This document shows positions 48,204 through 58,429 of a stretch of 64,000 nt of DNA, one piece after another; position 1 is the first letter of the stretch, and each line of letters begins with the position of its first letter. The position numbers and the translations under genes were made by a program. Source of the DNA: Nereocystis luetkeana (taxonomy: Eukaryota > Sar > Phaeophyceae > Laminariales > Laminariaceae); the NCBI GenBank assembly GCA_031213475.1, contig JARUPZ010000004.1, positions 5,155,169 to 5,219,168 on the forward strand, in the 5' to 3' direction. The notes under the pieces are model-generated. The model was not told where the DNA came from, did not search any database, and worked only from the letters and a program-made list of their open reading frames with translations.

Positions 48204-49940
48204 CCACATTGTCACCGAACACTGATTTTATGTTATCAAATTGGGCCTGTCCTGTGCACACATTTTTATCTTTTTAATCTGTCCCCGTCAGTTTTCGCAA
48301 CCACTGACCTAAGCCCGTGTTCCGTTCTATCTATAGTCACGTCACTTTTACCAGCATGCAGTGACCCTAGTGTGTTGTCCTACGCCGTTGTCCTATTTTT
48401 TAATATTGGTTTTCTGTATTTTTTATGTCGTGTAGACGTGTCTCTCCACGTCGGGCTCCGATACCCACATGGCTAGAGGGCTCAGTACCAAGCACCTCCC
48501 CCTCTATTTTCGTACATACTACGCCCCTATTATTCACCACGGGCGCATATATATATATATATACCTGGTACATATCACTTTGTTTTTGTATGCGTTGTAC
48601 ACACACACGTTGTGTTTTCTGTCAAGATTTGACCCAGTGATATTAACGACCTCACTGTATCTAAGTGCGCAACATTTTTTTTTTTTTTTTTTTCCATCCC
48701 ATTCAATATCTTCGCACATCTTCTTCTCTCTCTCCTTCCAACTCGTAACTCAGATCCGGGGTCACATAGCAGGCTCTTCTACCCCCTTCCCGCTACGGTA
48801 CGTGCCTTCATTTTTTATCGCGAGAAGATTTCAGCCTTTTCTTCCCTCGTCGACTCGCATCGAATTGTGCCTACCCACGCTGCAAGGCGCTCTCAACAAT
48901 TGAATCCCTTTTTTTATTTTTGCAAATAAAGTCAAAGTCCGACCCTCCTAGGGCTCGAACCCAGGACTCAAACAAGTAGAATTCGAGGTTAACCACTTGA
49001 ACCACCGGGGCGACCGGCTGTTCATATAATACACCGTCCCGGTAACCCACACCACTCGTCACGGAAGCGCACAAGTCAAACTAATAATTAACGTCGCTAT
49101 TTCAGTCCTATTTTCTTCGACTGTTTCAGTCGTCCATTTAATTCTCGGAGCAGACCTCTACGCTATACAGCCTCCGATAGAGCGACGTGTACCCGCTCGA
49201 GATAGCATGACCACGGATTCGTCTCGACAACCATCCGGAAGCATACTCCCTCGACTAGGGGTACTCATATACACCATACAATCTGTCCACTCACATTGTC
49301 CCGTCGTTCGCCCTCGATAAAATATACTTGTGTATATTTTAAGTCCACGACGGCTGAGTGCCAGCCATTTTTTTTGTCTCAAATACCGCGCCGTTCGGCA
49401 CACGCGCCTGTATGACCGTGCTTTGTCGGTTAGCATCAAAATGTCGGCCACGATGCCACCCCCAGTTGCCAAGCACTCCCAATGTCAGGATTACCACCAT
49501 GAAGTTCAGGCCATGACCAGTACGCGATTTTTTTTTTTTTTTGTCTGTCACATATATCTCGAGCCCTGCAGGCCGCAGCGCACCAACAATGTCAGAGCGC
49601 TGCCGCGTTTCGTTGCCGCAATACCTGCGAAGTGAGCATATATAACTGTCAATGTCCACAGTCCATCCCGACCCACCTCGTGTGACCTAAAAAACCTGAG
49701 CACGTAAAGCCTATATTGGTTTATTTTATTTTTCCTGTCAATGGTACATGTCACATTCGGTTATTACACGAATGTCTTGCAATAGTTATAGTGTGATGGG
49801 CATGCTATACGTTGCACTTGTCCTCCTCGTTGTCATTGTCGGAGCTTATCACACAATGTTAGATCCAGGGCAACTACCCTCCTGTCACGTTACTTAAGTT
49901 TCGCGGAGTAGTATTCGACACCACAAAAACTGGGGGGTGA
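48204..49940 (+). other. 3' non-coding region of the Ty3/gypsy element
   Basis: About 1.7 kb between the end of pol and the 3' LTR with no supported gene. It holds a TATACCTGGTACATAT motif at about 48,562, a T-rich run at 48,675-48,692, a tRNA-headed SINE-like repeat at 48.7-49.0 kb and a T-run at 49,527-49,542. Part of it is foreign (the SINE-like insert); the rest may be a native long 3' UTR. Confidence 0.55.
48760..49022 (-). mobile_element. tRNA-headed SINE-like repeat nested in the LTR element
   Basis: On the minus strand the sequence starts with a tRNA-like head: A-box-like TGGTTCAAGTGGTTAACC, an arm that can fold around a 7-base loop (TCTACTT), and a T-arm CTGGG-TTCGAGC-CCTAG containing the B box GGTTCGAGCCC near 48,954-48,964. 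The acceptor stem does not pair properly, so it is not a working tRNA gene. The body has AATGAAGGCACGTACCG (reverse of about 48,791-48,812), matching the AATGAGGGCACGTACCG core of the intronic element at 23.3-23.7 kb. Confidence 0.55.
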
Positions 49941-50355
49941 TGTTACTGTCAGGTCCCCTGTACCAACATTCCACACCTATATGTGGAAATCCCTTGGTTC
50001 GACGTCACCGGAGCCCAAGGCGTCCGTCCCCTCAAAAGGGACTCGCGTCCCCCGACAGGGCTAAAACACCCCGACAGGCTTTTGTCCTTGTCTCTTTATC
50101 CGCTTAGGGCGTAGTGTCCCTTACTATACCGCGGACCACTATACCGCGGACCACCATGTCGACGCACTGAGACGGCGGGCGGATGTGCTCGTTCACACCC
50201 CCCTCGTCACTCTTTGTCTGTCTCGTCCTGTTGTCCGAGCTACACCGCTTGCCCATCCTTTTGCTGTTTACACGAGTTGCCCTCGGCGCGTAACGCCGAA
50301 GGCCGTGGTGCTCGTAACACCCGCGCAGCATATAGAAGCCTAGGCCCTACTAAGA
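49941..50355 (+). repeat. 3' LTR
   Basis: About 415 bp matching the 5' LTR. The length difference is explained by a tandem duplication of a 15-bp unit, ACTATACCGCGGACC, near 50,125-50,155. Confidence 0.9.
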
Positions 50356-50534
50356 GATGGTAATAATAAAAAATGTGGTCACAAAACTAGTCCACACAGA
50401 GAAACGACATTGTTGCGTATCAGTAAGTGAACACAATGAAATCCATGTATCACACGGAAACCATCAGGCGATAACAGACCAAGGAATAATCAAAGAAAAA
50501 GACGTTGGGTTTCTCCGCGGGGGATGTGGTGGAC

Positions 50535-50765
50535 ACGTGGAAGGAACAAGAAAAGAAACAGCACCACTTATGAACTAAGTAAGACAAGAACCAAGGGAAG
50601 AAATGAAGTCAACCGGAGGCGCAAAGCACCCTCCAGGTGGCCGCAGCAGTTTGCGGTACGAGTGGCATATATCGAGGTTTTCCTTGCTAATAGAAGTAAC
50701 CTAGTCCCTTGCTGCTCTGTCTGCTATCTCCGTCGTGCGGTTTTCACCTATCTATCCGCGGCAAT
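50535..50765 (+). repeat. Dispersed repeat, copy B
   Basis: This diverged non-coding repeat shares ordered sequence blocks with 29,880-30,135, the clearest being GGCCGCAGCAGTTTGCGG. It lies about 180 bp beyond the 3' LTR, so the LTR element may have inserted into or next to it. Confidence 0.45.
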
Positions 50766-51100
50766 GTTAGTTCAGGTCGCACATTGATTTCGTTTCGTGT
50801 ATGTATGTATGTATGTGTTCCATGTGTATGCTATGTGTGTGGGCCCTTTTCGCCTTGTGCAGATTGTTTAGTATCGTCCTTCGAAGCAGAAATTTAATTT
50901 TTACCGTCCTTCGGAAAATCCTAGGGCTAGCACTTCGGCCCTCATCACCTCTGTTGTGTGACCGCACACTCCTTGATATAAATATTTTATATATTTCTGA
51001 CTGCAGTCCCACCAACTGAGTCGCCATGATGGGGACAGTCTGCTCATATTCACAAAAAAAAGTAGTTCATCCCAGAGCGGGTTGACAGAGTCCTAAAAAG

Positions 51101-51361
<261 letters not shown>

Positions 51362-52990
51362 GCACCAGCTGCACGAAGAACTTGAAATAATTGACGCAGT
51401 TCGAAAAATAACACATACATGGCAGCTATTTAATTAATTTCACAGCCCCCCCATTCGCCACCTCTCACATGTTCTCTGGGAAAAACACGTGCTGACACTT
51501 GGTCGCCACAAGTTGGAAATTCGAAAAAAGGCCCCGGCGAAAAAATACGTATCCCGTGCAAATACCTCGCTCAAGCGCAGCCACGCGAAGCGATAAGGTA
51601 CTTCCCACAGCCAGCCGTGCAAGCGGGGCGAACCGCGTCCTCTTAGTGCACAGCTATGAAGGGCTGGTATAGCGGGTTAGGGTACCGGATTGCCTCAAGT
51701 TAGTTCGTTTTTGATGAGTGGAACTGGGTGAAGTGTGATACTGGTGTGGGCAGTAGTGCAGCAGTTTCGCAGCAGGACAGCAGAAGTGGTCCCGTCCCAC
51801 CAGCCTGACGCCATTCGTACGTACTCACGAACGGGTATTCACGGATCCTGGATGAGATGGAGGGTAGAAGGAACGGGTTAATGTGAAGAATACACACAAT
51901 CGTATTTTCAATACAATAGCTCAAAAGGTTCGATAATATTATCGAGTTCGTAAATATTTATGATATATACCCCGACGGATTTAGGTGCGATACTCGATCA
52001 AACGACGGATTAACATGGGCGTTTGGAAATGTAAATATATCTCTTATTTTACTAAACGCACCAAATTATCGGAATTCATGTAGACTAGCCAGACCGGCAG
52101 ACCGGGATCCAAACCAACTATCATCATCGTATTCTAATACCTACCAGGGTATCATCGTATTTTTTCAACAGTTAGTTCAAATGTCGTCCCGTAAGATATC
52201 TAAGGGTCGGGCTGTTGGTGTCTCGAGGACTATGAACTTTGAAACGAAATCCTGCAGCTCGCAGCAATTCGAGATATCAGGGTATTCTACGGAGGACTCG
52301 ATCCTAACCCTAACCCTACCCTGACAATGCTACCCCCACCCCTGACCGCAAACCGGACGGGACCCGGCCAAAAAACACGTAAAAAAACAAAGCTTCGCCG
52401 CTTTACTTTTTTCAAATTTTGCGACCCGACGGACAACGATTTCCCTGATCACACTAACTGTTTACATGTTTAGGTTCCACTACACTACGTGAGCTCGTGC
52501 TTGTAATTTCCCGTGCAACTTCCCGGTATCCCACAGTAGTAATGAATATCACGTAAATAAATAGAGTACTCCTATGTCGTACCGGCACGTATCTGTAATC
52601 TGAAGAAATGTAAGAGCGGTATAGAAGTGCATTGTTTAAAAAAATATCAATCCGACAGTAGTATGCAATTCTGCCGTCAATCGATATGAACCCATACCAC
52701 TTACTACTATTAACAGGCCGTAAGTCCAACTGGGAAATCGAGCGTAGAGAGGTATTAGGCCGGCCGCAAGGCGAAAAACATGGATTAAGTTGTGCGAAAT
52801 TCATTTATTTGTCTTGAGTGCCGATTAATATGAATAGTTTGTCCAGGAACGTCTAAGCTTTTCTTCATTTTTTTGCAGTACTAAAACAGAGCATTCTGTC
52901 GAAAGAAATCAGTCTCGCGTATCTCAGTATGGTACGGGTACAACAGCAATTATTAATACAGAAAGCACTGCTGTACTAATCACGCGAAAT
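51362..52990. other. Intergenic, no gene recognised
   Basis: No domain in any frame. A short telomere-like tract CCTAACCCTAACCCTACCCT lies at 52,302-52,321. Confidence 0.5.
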
Positions 52991-53049
52991 GTCAACTAGC
53001 AACGCGCGTCGCCTGCACCACCTGTACCCGCCCAGGCGAATGACTCCCT

Positions 53050-55230
53050 GTCTACGGAAAAGGGGGGTCCGAGGCTGACGACGTTAGCACGTCAGATCGA
53101 GGTGGTTGGAGGGTGGTGAATGAGCTGGACGACGGTCTGGCTCACTTGAACGACCTCGACGTGACGTGGGGTTTTGACCTGGGCGCGTTTATGCAGGAGC
53201 GCATACATCAGGCACCTGTCGCCGGCGAAGCCGGCGTCGAAACAGCCGAGACGATGGGTTCGTCTCAAGGGGGCGCCGTGGACGCCTCCTCGGTCCCGCC
53301 AGGCAGGGCCGAAAGCGACCCGGGTGCAGCATCCGTCTCCGACACCGGCCAAGGGAACGGTGAGGGCCCTCCTGCGATCCTGTCGGGCAGGCCATCACAC
53401 GAGCTCAGCAGCTGGGGACGGCTCCCTCCAACAGAACAGGGCCAGACCCGGGGTCAGAGCCAACGCCTGGAGGGTGAACCTGCTGTGAACCAGCTAAGGA
53501 TGGGCAGAGGAGTCGCAGACGCGCTGCTTGCGGCAGCGTGCGAGTGGTGGACGACGCCTGCGAGTATCCTGAATCGTACGTCATGGACGACGGAGGACGC
53601 AGTGGCCTTGATGGCCGGAGGACCTGCCGTGGAGAATAAAGGGGAGTTGAGCGTGTGCATGCCGAGTGGTTTCCTGGAAGACGTAGAACCGCCCCCGAAG
53701 TCCGTAGCAGATGTAGAGCGTTCCCGATATAAAGCGGCGTGGCACGAGGCCATGCAAACTGAGTTGGACGGTCACAAAACGACCGGTACATATGAAGCCG
53801 CGACACCGCCACGAGGGCGGAAACCTGTAGGCGCGAAGTGGGTGTTCACCTACAAGACGGATAAGGATGGTATGATAGTGAAGACAAATGCCATAATTGT
53901 GGCTAAGGGTTTTAGCCAGGTACAGGACGTAGATTACTTTCGAACGTTTGCACCAACTCCTTCGTCAGCGTCAGTTAAAATTCTGGCGGCTGTTGCCAAC
54001 AAATATGGTCTGAAGATTTTTCATCTAGACGTCGCGCAAGCTTTTGTTCGCGCGAACCTCGACGCCGAGATATACATGAAACTACCCGGTGGGTGTGGTG
54101 ACATGTCAGGAAGGATCGTCCGCTTGAACAGATCACTGTATGGTCTAAAGCAGAGCGGACGGCAGTGGGCCGGATTATTGGTGGAAACCGTGGTAAAGTA
54201 CGGTATAGAGCAGTGTAGGTCTGACCCGTGTGTTTTTCGCATGGTTGTGGACGGCAAGGTAGAACTGATAATAGCCGTCCATGTAGATTAGATGACATCG
54301 TGATCGCAGGATCGGACGCGACATTCCTGGAATTTCCATGCCGCGCTAGTTACGAAATTCCCCACATGTAACCTCGGCGAACTGACTTGGTATACTGGTT
54401 GTGCTTTCAAACGCGACTGGGAGTTGAGAACATTGGAGATTACGCAGAAGGCGTTTATAGAGAGCATGCTGAGTCGTTTTGGTGTTAACTCATCCTCTGA
54501 CATCCCCGCGACCCCCGGTGTGGAACTAGGTCCAAGAGAGGAGGGCGAAATTGGAGGAGACTGGCCATACAGGGAGGCTGTGGGCAGCTTGATGTGGCTG
54601 TCGACCATGACGAGGCCGGACATCTCGAACGCTGTGCGTGCTGTGGCGCGCCAACGGAGAGGCACTGGAAGGCAGTTTTGAACATTATGGCTTACCTCCA
54701 TGGAACCAGGTTTATGGGATTGACTTTTGTGCGAGGTTCGGGATTGGATTTGACAGCGTATAGCGATGCTGATTACGCCGGGTAGTCGAACGATAGTCGC
54801 TCGGTATCGGGGACGGTAAATACCCTAGGAGGTGCGGCCGTCAGTAGGGCAAGTAGCACGCAGAGGTGTGTTAGGTTGTCGACGGCAGAAGCAGAGTATG
54901 TCGCCCTGGGTGAAGGGGTGAAGGAATGTTTGTTTACGGGCGCGGGGTTGTCGTTTATTTGTCCAAAGCTAAGCGGATCATGTGTTCGGGTTTTCGAGGA
55001 TAACCAGATGGCCATAGCGTTCGCTGAGAAACCTCTTAGTTCTGCGCAGAGCAGGCATATTGACGTGAGCTTTTATTTTATCAGAGAGCTACTTCGTGCT
55101 AAGAAGATCGACATTCAGTTCGTAGCGTCGGAAGAGCAGCACGCGGATATTTTGACTAAATCCCTTGCTGCGACCCCTTTTAAGTCTCATCGTAGGTTCT
55201 TGTTGAATATGCCCTTGGACGGCGAATAAG
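53050..55230 (+). mobile_element. Ty1/copia element, 3' part of pol only
   Basis: Fossil copia pol on the plus strand. A spacer-like N-terminal region (from about 53,113) leads into reverse transcriptase with PVGAKWVFTYKTDKDG, FRTFAPTPSSASVK, HLDVAQAFVRANLDAEIYMK and NRSLYGLKQSGRQW, then RNase H with STMTRPDISNAVRAVAR, STAEAEYVALGEGVKE and ADILTKSL, ending near 55,230 before a G-rich polypurine-like tract (TAAGGGGGTATGGG). Gag and integrase are absent, so the copy is 5'-truncated; no LTR pair was found. It is broken in about three places and is dead. Confidence 0.85.
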
Positions 55231-56104
55231 GGGGTATGGGCATTGTTCGATGTGTACCATATTTGAGTGATGCGAGGAATAATTTGTCAGGTCGCCAACC
55301 CTGCGCTACTTTGAGGGGCATGGGGGAGTAGGGCACAGCTTGGCATTTTATTTTCTGGCCATGGTCATCGTTTGGAATGCGGCCGTTGTTCAATTGCAAT
55401 GGTTTGGAGTATATGTGTTATACAGGGGTGTTTTACCCGGTGGCCGGGTTTCCTCCTGCGGGACTGTCGTTGGCTGTTCTTAGGTCCTAGCAAGTCTTTA
55501 ATGTCTCTTCGGTCTCGTCACTGCTGTGAAGAGCCAGGGAGGGTGTTCGTTTGGAGCGTTCCAGCAGCGACGGTTACAAGTTGTAGAGGGTTGCGTATAT
55601 CTTCGCGGGCGTTATTGTGAATTTTGCCGGGTGTTCATGAGGAGAGTTCGAGCACTCCGTTCTCCGCTCTCCCCTCCGAGCTACGAGCTAGGCCCCGCTC
55701 TCTCTCCTCCTCTGTCCTCTAATACAACGACTATAAAAAATATCATCAGACCACGTGGTGGTCAGGGCATCCAGGTTTGGACTCTACGAACAAGGGTCCC
55801 TTGTGGCCGTCGTTACGGCCGACGTAAGCCGAGCAGAATTCTTCGTTGATATTTAGCAAGGGGATGCTAGTCTCAGACTGACTCTGTGGGGCCCATGTTG
55901 GTGCCCAGAGTCTCCGACGAATTACGTACCTCCCGATAGGTTTTTTCCCAAGGACGGGTCTGCACCTCAATGACGTCAGACCGCTCGAGACCCGAGATTA
56001 TGATATTACTTGATCGGTGACGTGTCCTTCGCGCGTGCGTGTTACGAGATCTACGATATCTCCGACCCTGCCTTCCACAATTCTATAGGTTTATATTATC
56101 TACG
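55231..56104. other. Possible 3' end of the copia element, then unassigned sequence
   Basis: After RNase H there is about 870 bp without a domain. Part may be the 3' LTR of the copia copy, but with no 5' LTR to compare I cannot place its limits. Confidence 0.35.
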
Positions 56105-56167
56105 ATACATACAAAAACTAATATATTTCGCAATTTTCATTACGTATACTTGGCCCCCCGCAATATA
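56105..56167. mobile_element. MITE copy 2 (partial)
   Basis: The right end TTGGCCCCCCGCAATATA and the A/T-rich stretch before it (ACTAATATATTTCGCAATTTT) match the reverse complement of the left half of MITE copy 1. The opposite terminus is not recognisable, so only about 63 bp are supported. Confidence 0.45.
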
Positions 56168-56758
56168 GTCAAATTCGAAGTAGTTTGTCTCCCAAACGGG
56201 ACCGCAGTAGTATTACGGTGTCTATAGTAAAAACGACCGGATGTTGTCACTACCTGTGGTTGTACTGATGCATCCACGGTGTAAGCAAACCAACCAACGC
56301 ATTGTGTATTAACCACTACCCGGTATAATAGGATTTTTAAACCTTCGACCGGTACGGCAATTAGTTTTTGAAAATTATAGAGCCCCAACGAAACCGAAAC
56401 TACCCACGGAGCACAGACGAAAGAGAGCGGCAGTTAGTTGCCCTATATATTAGGTATTAGGCGCCCCAAAAAAACTATTATGCTACTGGTACCGCTGCTC
56501 AACGGTATATGGAGTAGCACAAGGAAAACAGAGAAAACAGATAAAATGAACAGCAGCAGTAGTATGAGTAGTCGCCCTAAACTCTACGATCAACATTGTT
56601 TTTTGCAATATGCATTATACCTGGTACATATTATGACGACGAACTTAACAACCAACACAATCCACCACGAACTAGAACGAAAGAGGAAGTGGTAATCCAA
56701 AGGCAGGAAGAAACGCATGACGGCCCGAAAATAAAGGCTTGAATGAGACAAGATGAAG

Positions 56759-56867
56759 TATTACGGGGGACCATAGTTAATAGGACCTATGGTATACATA
56801 AAAACATATATATTTAGCCATTTTTGCTAACAATATTTAGTCCTATTAACTATGGTCCCCCGTAATA
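56759..56867. mobile_element. MITE copy 3 with near-perfect terminal inverted repeats
   Basis: The element begins TATTACGGGGGACCATAG and ends with its reverse complement, CTATGGTCCCCCGTAATA. The inverted repeats extend about 28 bp with no mismatch seen, and the A/T-rich loop is about 50 bp. The outermost TA on each side can be read as a TA target duplication, which is the Tc1/mariner signature. It is the youngest of three copies in the window. Confidence 0.8.
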
Positions 56868-57059
56868 GTAGTCGATTCAGATTATTCGATCTCCTCGTGA
56901 GATGGGTTGCCTCGGTTACGAGAGGCAGTGGGTGAACCTGGTGTAGTGTATTAGAAACCACAAAAAAAAGCTGAAGGGGGCTATCCCTTTGTCCCAGGAT
57001 ACCACAAAGGTATCCACATGATATTTATATCAAAACCCATTCGGGAAATCTAAAACCCC

Positions 57060-57120
57060 GCAGCAATTTTCAAGTTACACAAGCCACACGTATCCGCTCG
57101 ATCAGACTAGAGTTGCACCC
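57060..57120. repeat. Outlying unit of the GATCAGAC repeat
   Basis: ACACAAGCCACACGTATCCGC followed by TCGATCAGAC matches the units at 57,728-57,860, about 650 bp away, which suggests the GGTACCC array lies between pieces of one older repeat. Confidence 0.4.
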
Positions 57121-57139
57121 CGTCTGACTGAGAACCGGC

Positions 57140-57665
57140 TACTCGGTGGCGGGTACCCGGAACCGTCGGAACCAGAACCGTCCCGGTCCAACTCACAGAG
57201 CCGCGGGCATATGTACGCCAGGTACCCGGGTATTCGGGTACCCGTCAATTGTGATATACAAGGGCCACACGACTGGGGTATACGTTGATTTCATCTCCAG
57301 CGGCTGTGCCTTTAGACTCTCGCCCCTCGCCCCTTCAGACTACGGATCGAGAGTTTACAATACCCCTATTAATGCCTGCCTTGCCTACCACGCCGCCGCT
57401 CCAAAGCTACAAGGGGAGGATATATATAGCGTACGGTAACCCGGTCACCCGGGTACCCGTGTCCGCCTTACCACGCCGCAGCTCAAACGCACAAGGGGGA
57501 GCGAATATTGTACGGTAACCCGTGTACTCGGGTACACGGGTACTCAGATACCCGTGTCCGTCTCATCCGTCGCCCCTCAAACGATAAAAGGGGAGCAAAT
57601 AGTGGGTGGTAACCCGGATAGCCGGGTACCCGTGTCTGCCGGGACCCGGGTACCCGGTTCCGGTT
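57140..57665. repeat. Degenerate tandem array rich in GGTAACCCGG / CGGGTACCCG
   Basis: Units of roughly 80-105 bp contain GGTAACCCG, one or more GGGTACCC palindromes, CCCGTGTCCG, a CGCC..TCAAACG segment and AAGGGGAG. Units begin near 57,436, 57,514 and 57,609, and a more diverged one lies upstream near 57,230. The array is non-coding. Confidence 0.65.
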
Positions 57666-57727
57666 CCGCCTCAACCTCCCCCCACCCGACACCCGGTTCT
57701 AAAGTTTGAGCCCGGGGTGTAATTCTA

Positions 57728-57860
57728 GATCAGACACATCAGCCTGGCGGAATACTCACTTTCACAATGCACATGTATCCGCACGATCAGACACGTCAAC
57801 CGGGCGGAATATTCCCTTACACAAATCACACGTATCCACGATCAGACCCGTCAGACATCA
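57728..57860. repeat. Diverged tandem repeat, unit about 60 bp
   Basis: Two and a half units each contain GATCAGACACRTCA, C.GGCGGAATA, CTCACTTTCACA or CCCTTACACAA and CA..TGTATCC.CACGATCAG. A related piece lies at 57,060-57,120. Confidence 0.6.
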
Positions 57861-58429
57861 GTGCGACTTATGACGAAGGGTTAGGACCAATGGCCGCCCT
57901 AGTCGCAGCACACAATCGTGATGATAGTGTCTATATACCGTACTCCAAATTGGTCCACAATCATCAAACACACAAACAAATCCTCTTGTCGTGACACTAA
58001 AAGTAGTACTGCTGTGGTGCTTTATTACTCCAAACACAGAAATTAAAAAACAACAACAACAACAACAACAACAGCCGCCTCCCTGCAGTGAAATCCGAAA
58101 CATCTAAAATCAGTGTAAAAAACAACAACCTAAAATCCGAAAATACAAATTAGTGTCGAAAAACAAAGCTCAAACCAGAAAAAAACAAATCAGCATATTT
58201 TATCCACCAAAAAATATCTACATGTTCATTGCCAGACGACGGTGAAACTCAAAAGAGCCCCGCGGTAAAGCTTAGATTAAAACATCCGCATGCTGGTAAT
58301 GAGAAGGTACGCGGATGATGGGTATGTATTTCCTTCCCACCAGTTCCAGGAGAAAATGGTGCCGTACGTCAATGTATGTGCTGAGAGTTGGTGTTGGTGA
58401 TAGGATTCTGCGTATGCCGCACCGCACCA
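57861..58429. other. Intergenic, no gene recognised
   Basis: About 570 bp without a domain. A short CAA microsatellite lies at about 58,050-58,072. Confidence 0.5.

Larger units (their letters stand above)
41763..50355 (+). mobile_element. Ty3/gypsy LTR retrotransposon with both LTRs
   Basis: Two direct repeats of about 401 and 415 bp flank about 7.8 kb that encodes, in order, Gag, protease region, reverse transcriptase, RNase H and integrase, all on the plus strand. The RT-RNase H-integrase order defines Ty3/gypsy. Both LTRs begin TGTTACTGTCAGG. A G-rich polypurine-like tract (CTGGGGGGTGA) immediately precedes the 3' LTR, and the sequence after the 5' LTR (TTGGCGTCGACGG) is a possible primer-binding site. 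The LTRs differ at roughly 3-4 per cent of positions, so the insertion is moderately old. All parts are present, but the pol part is interrupted about two times, so the copy looks dead. About 1.7 kb between pol and the 3' LTR is non-coding. No clear target-site duplication was seen. Confidence 0.9.

Noticed and set aside
48930-49015. Functional tRNA gene on the minus strand
   Set aside because: A and B boxes and the T-arm are present, but the acceptor stem does not pair and the sequence continues into a repeat body shared with 23.3 kb. SINE-like repeat is the better call.
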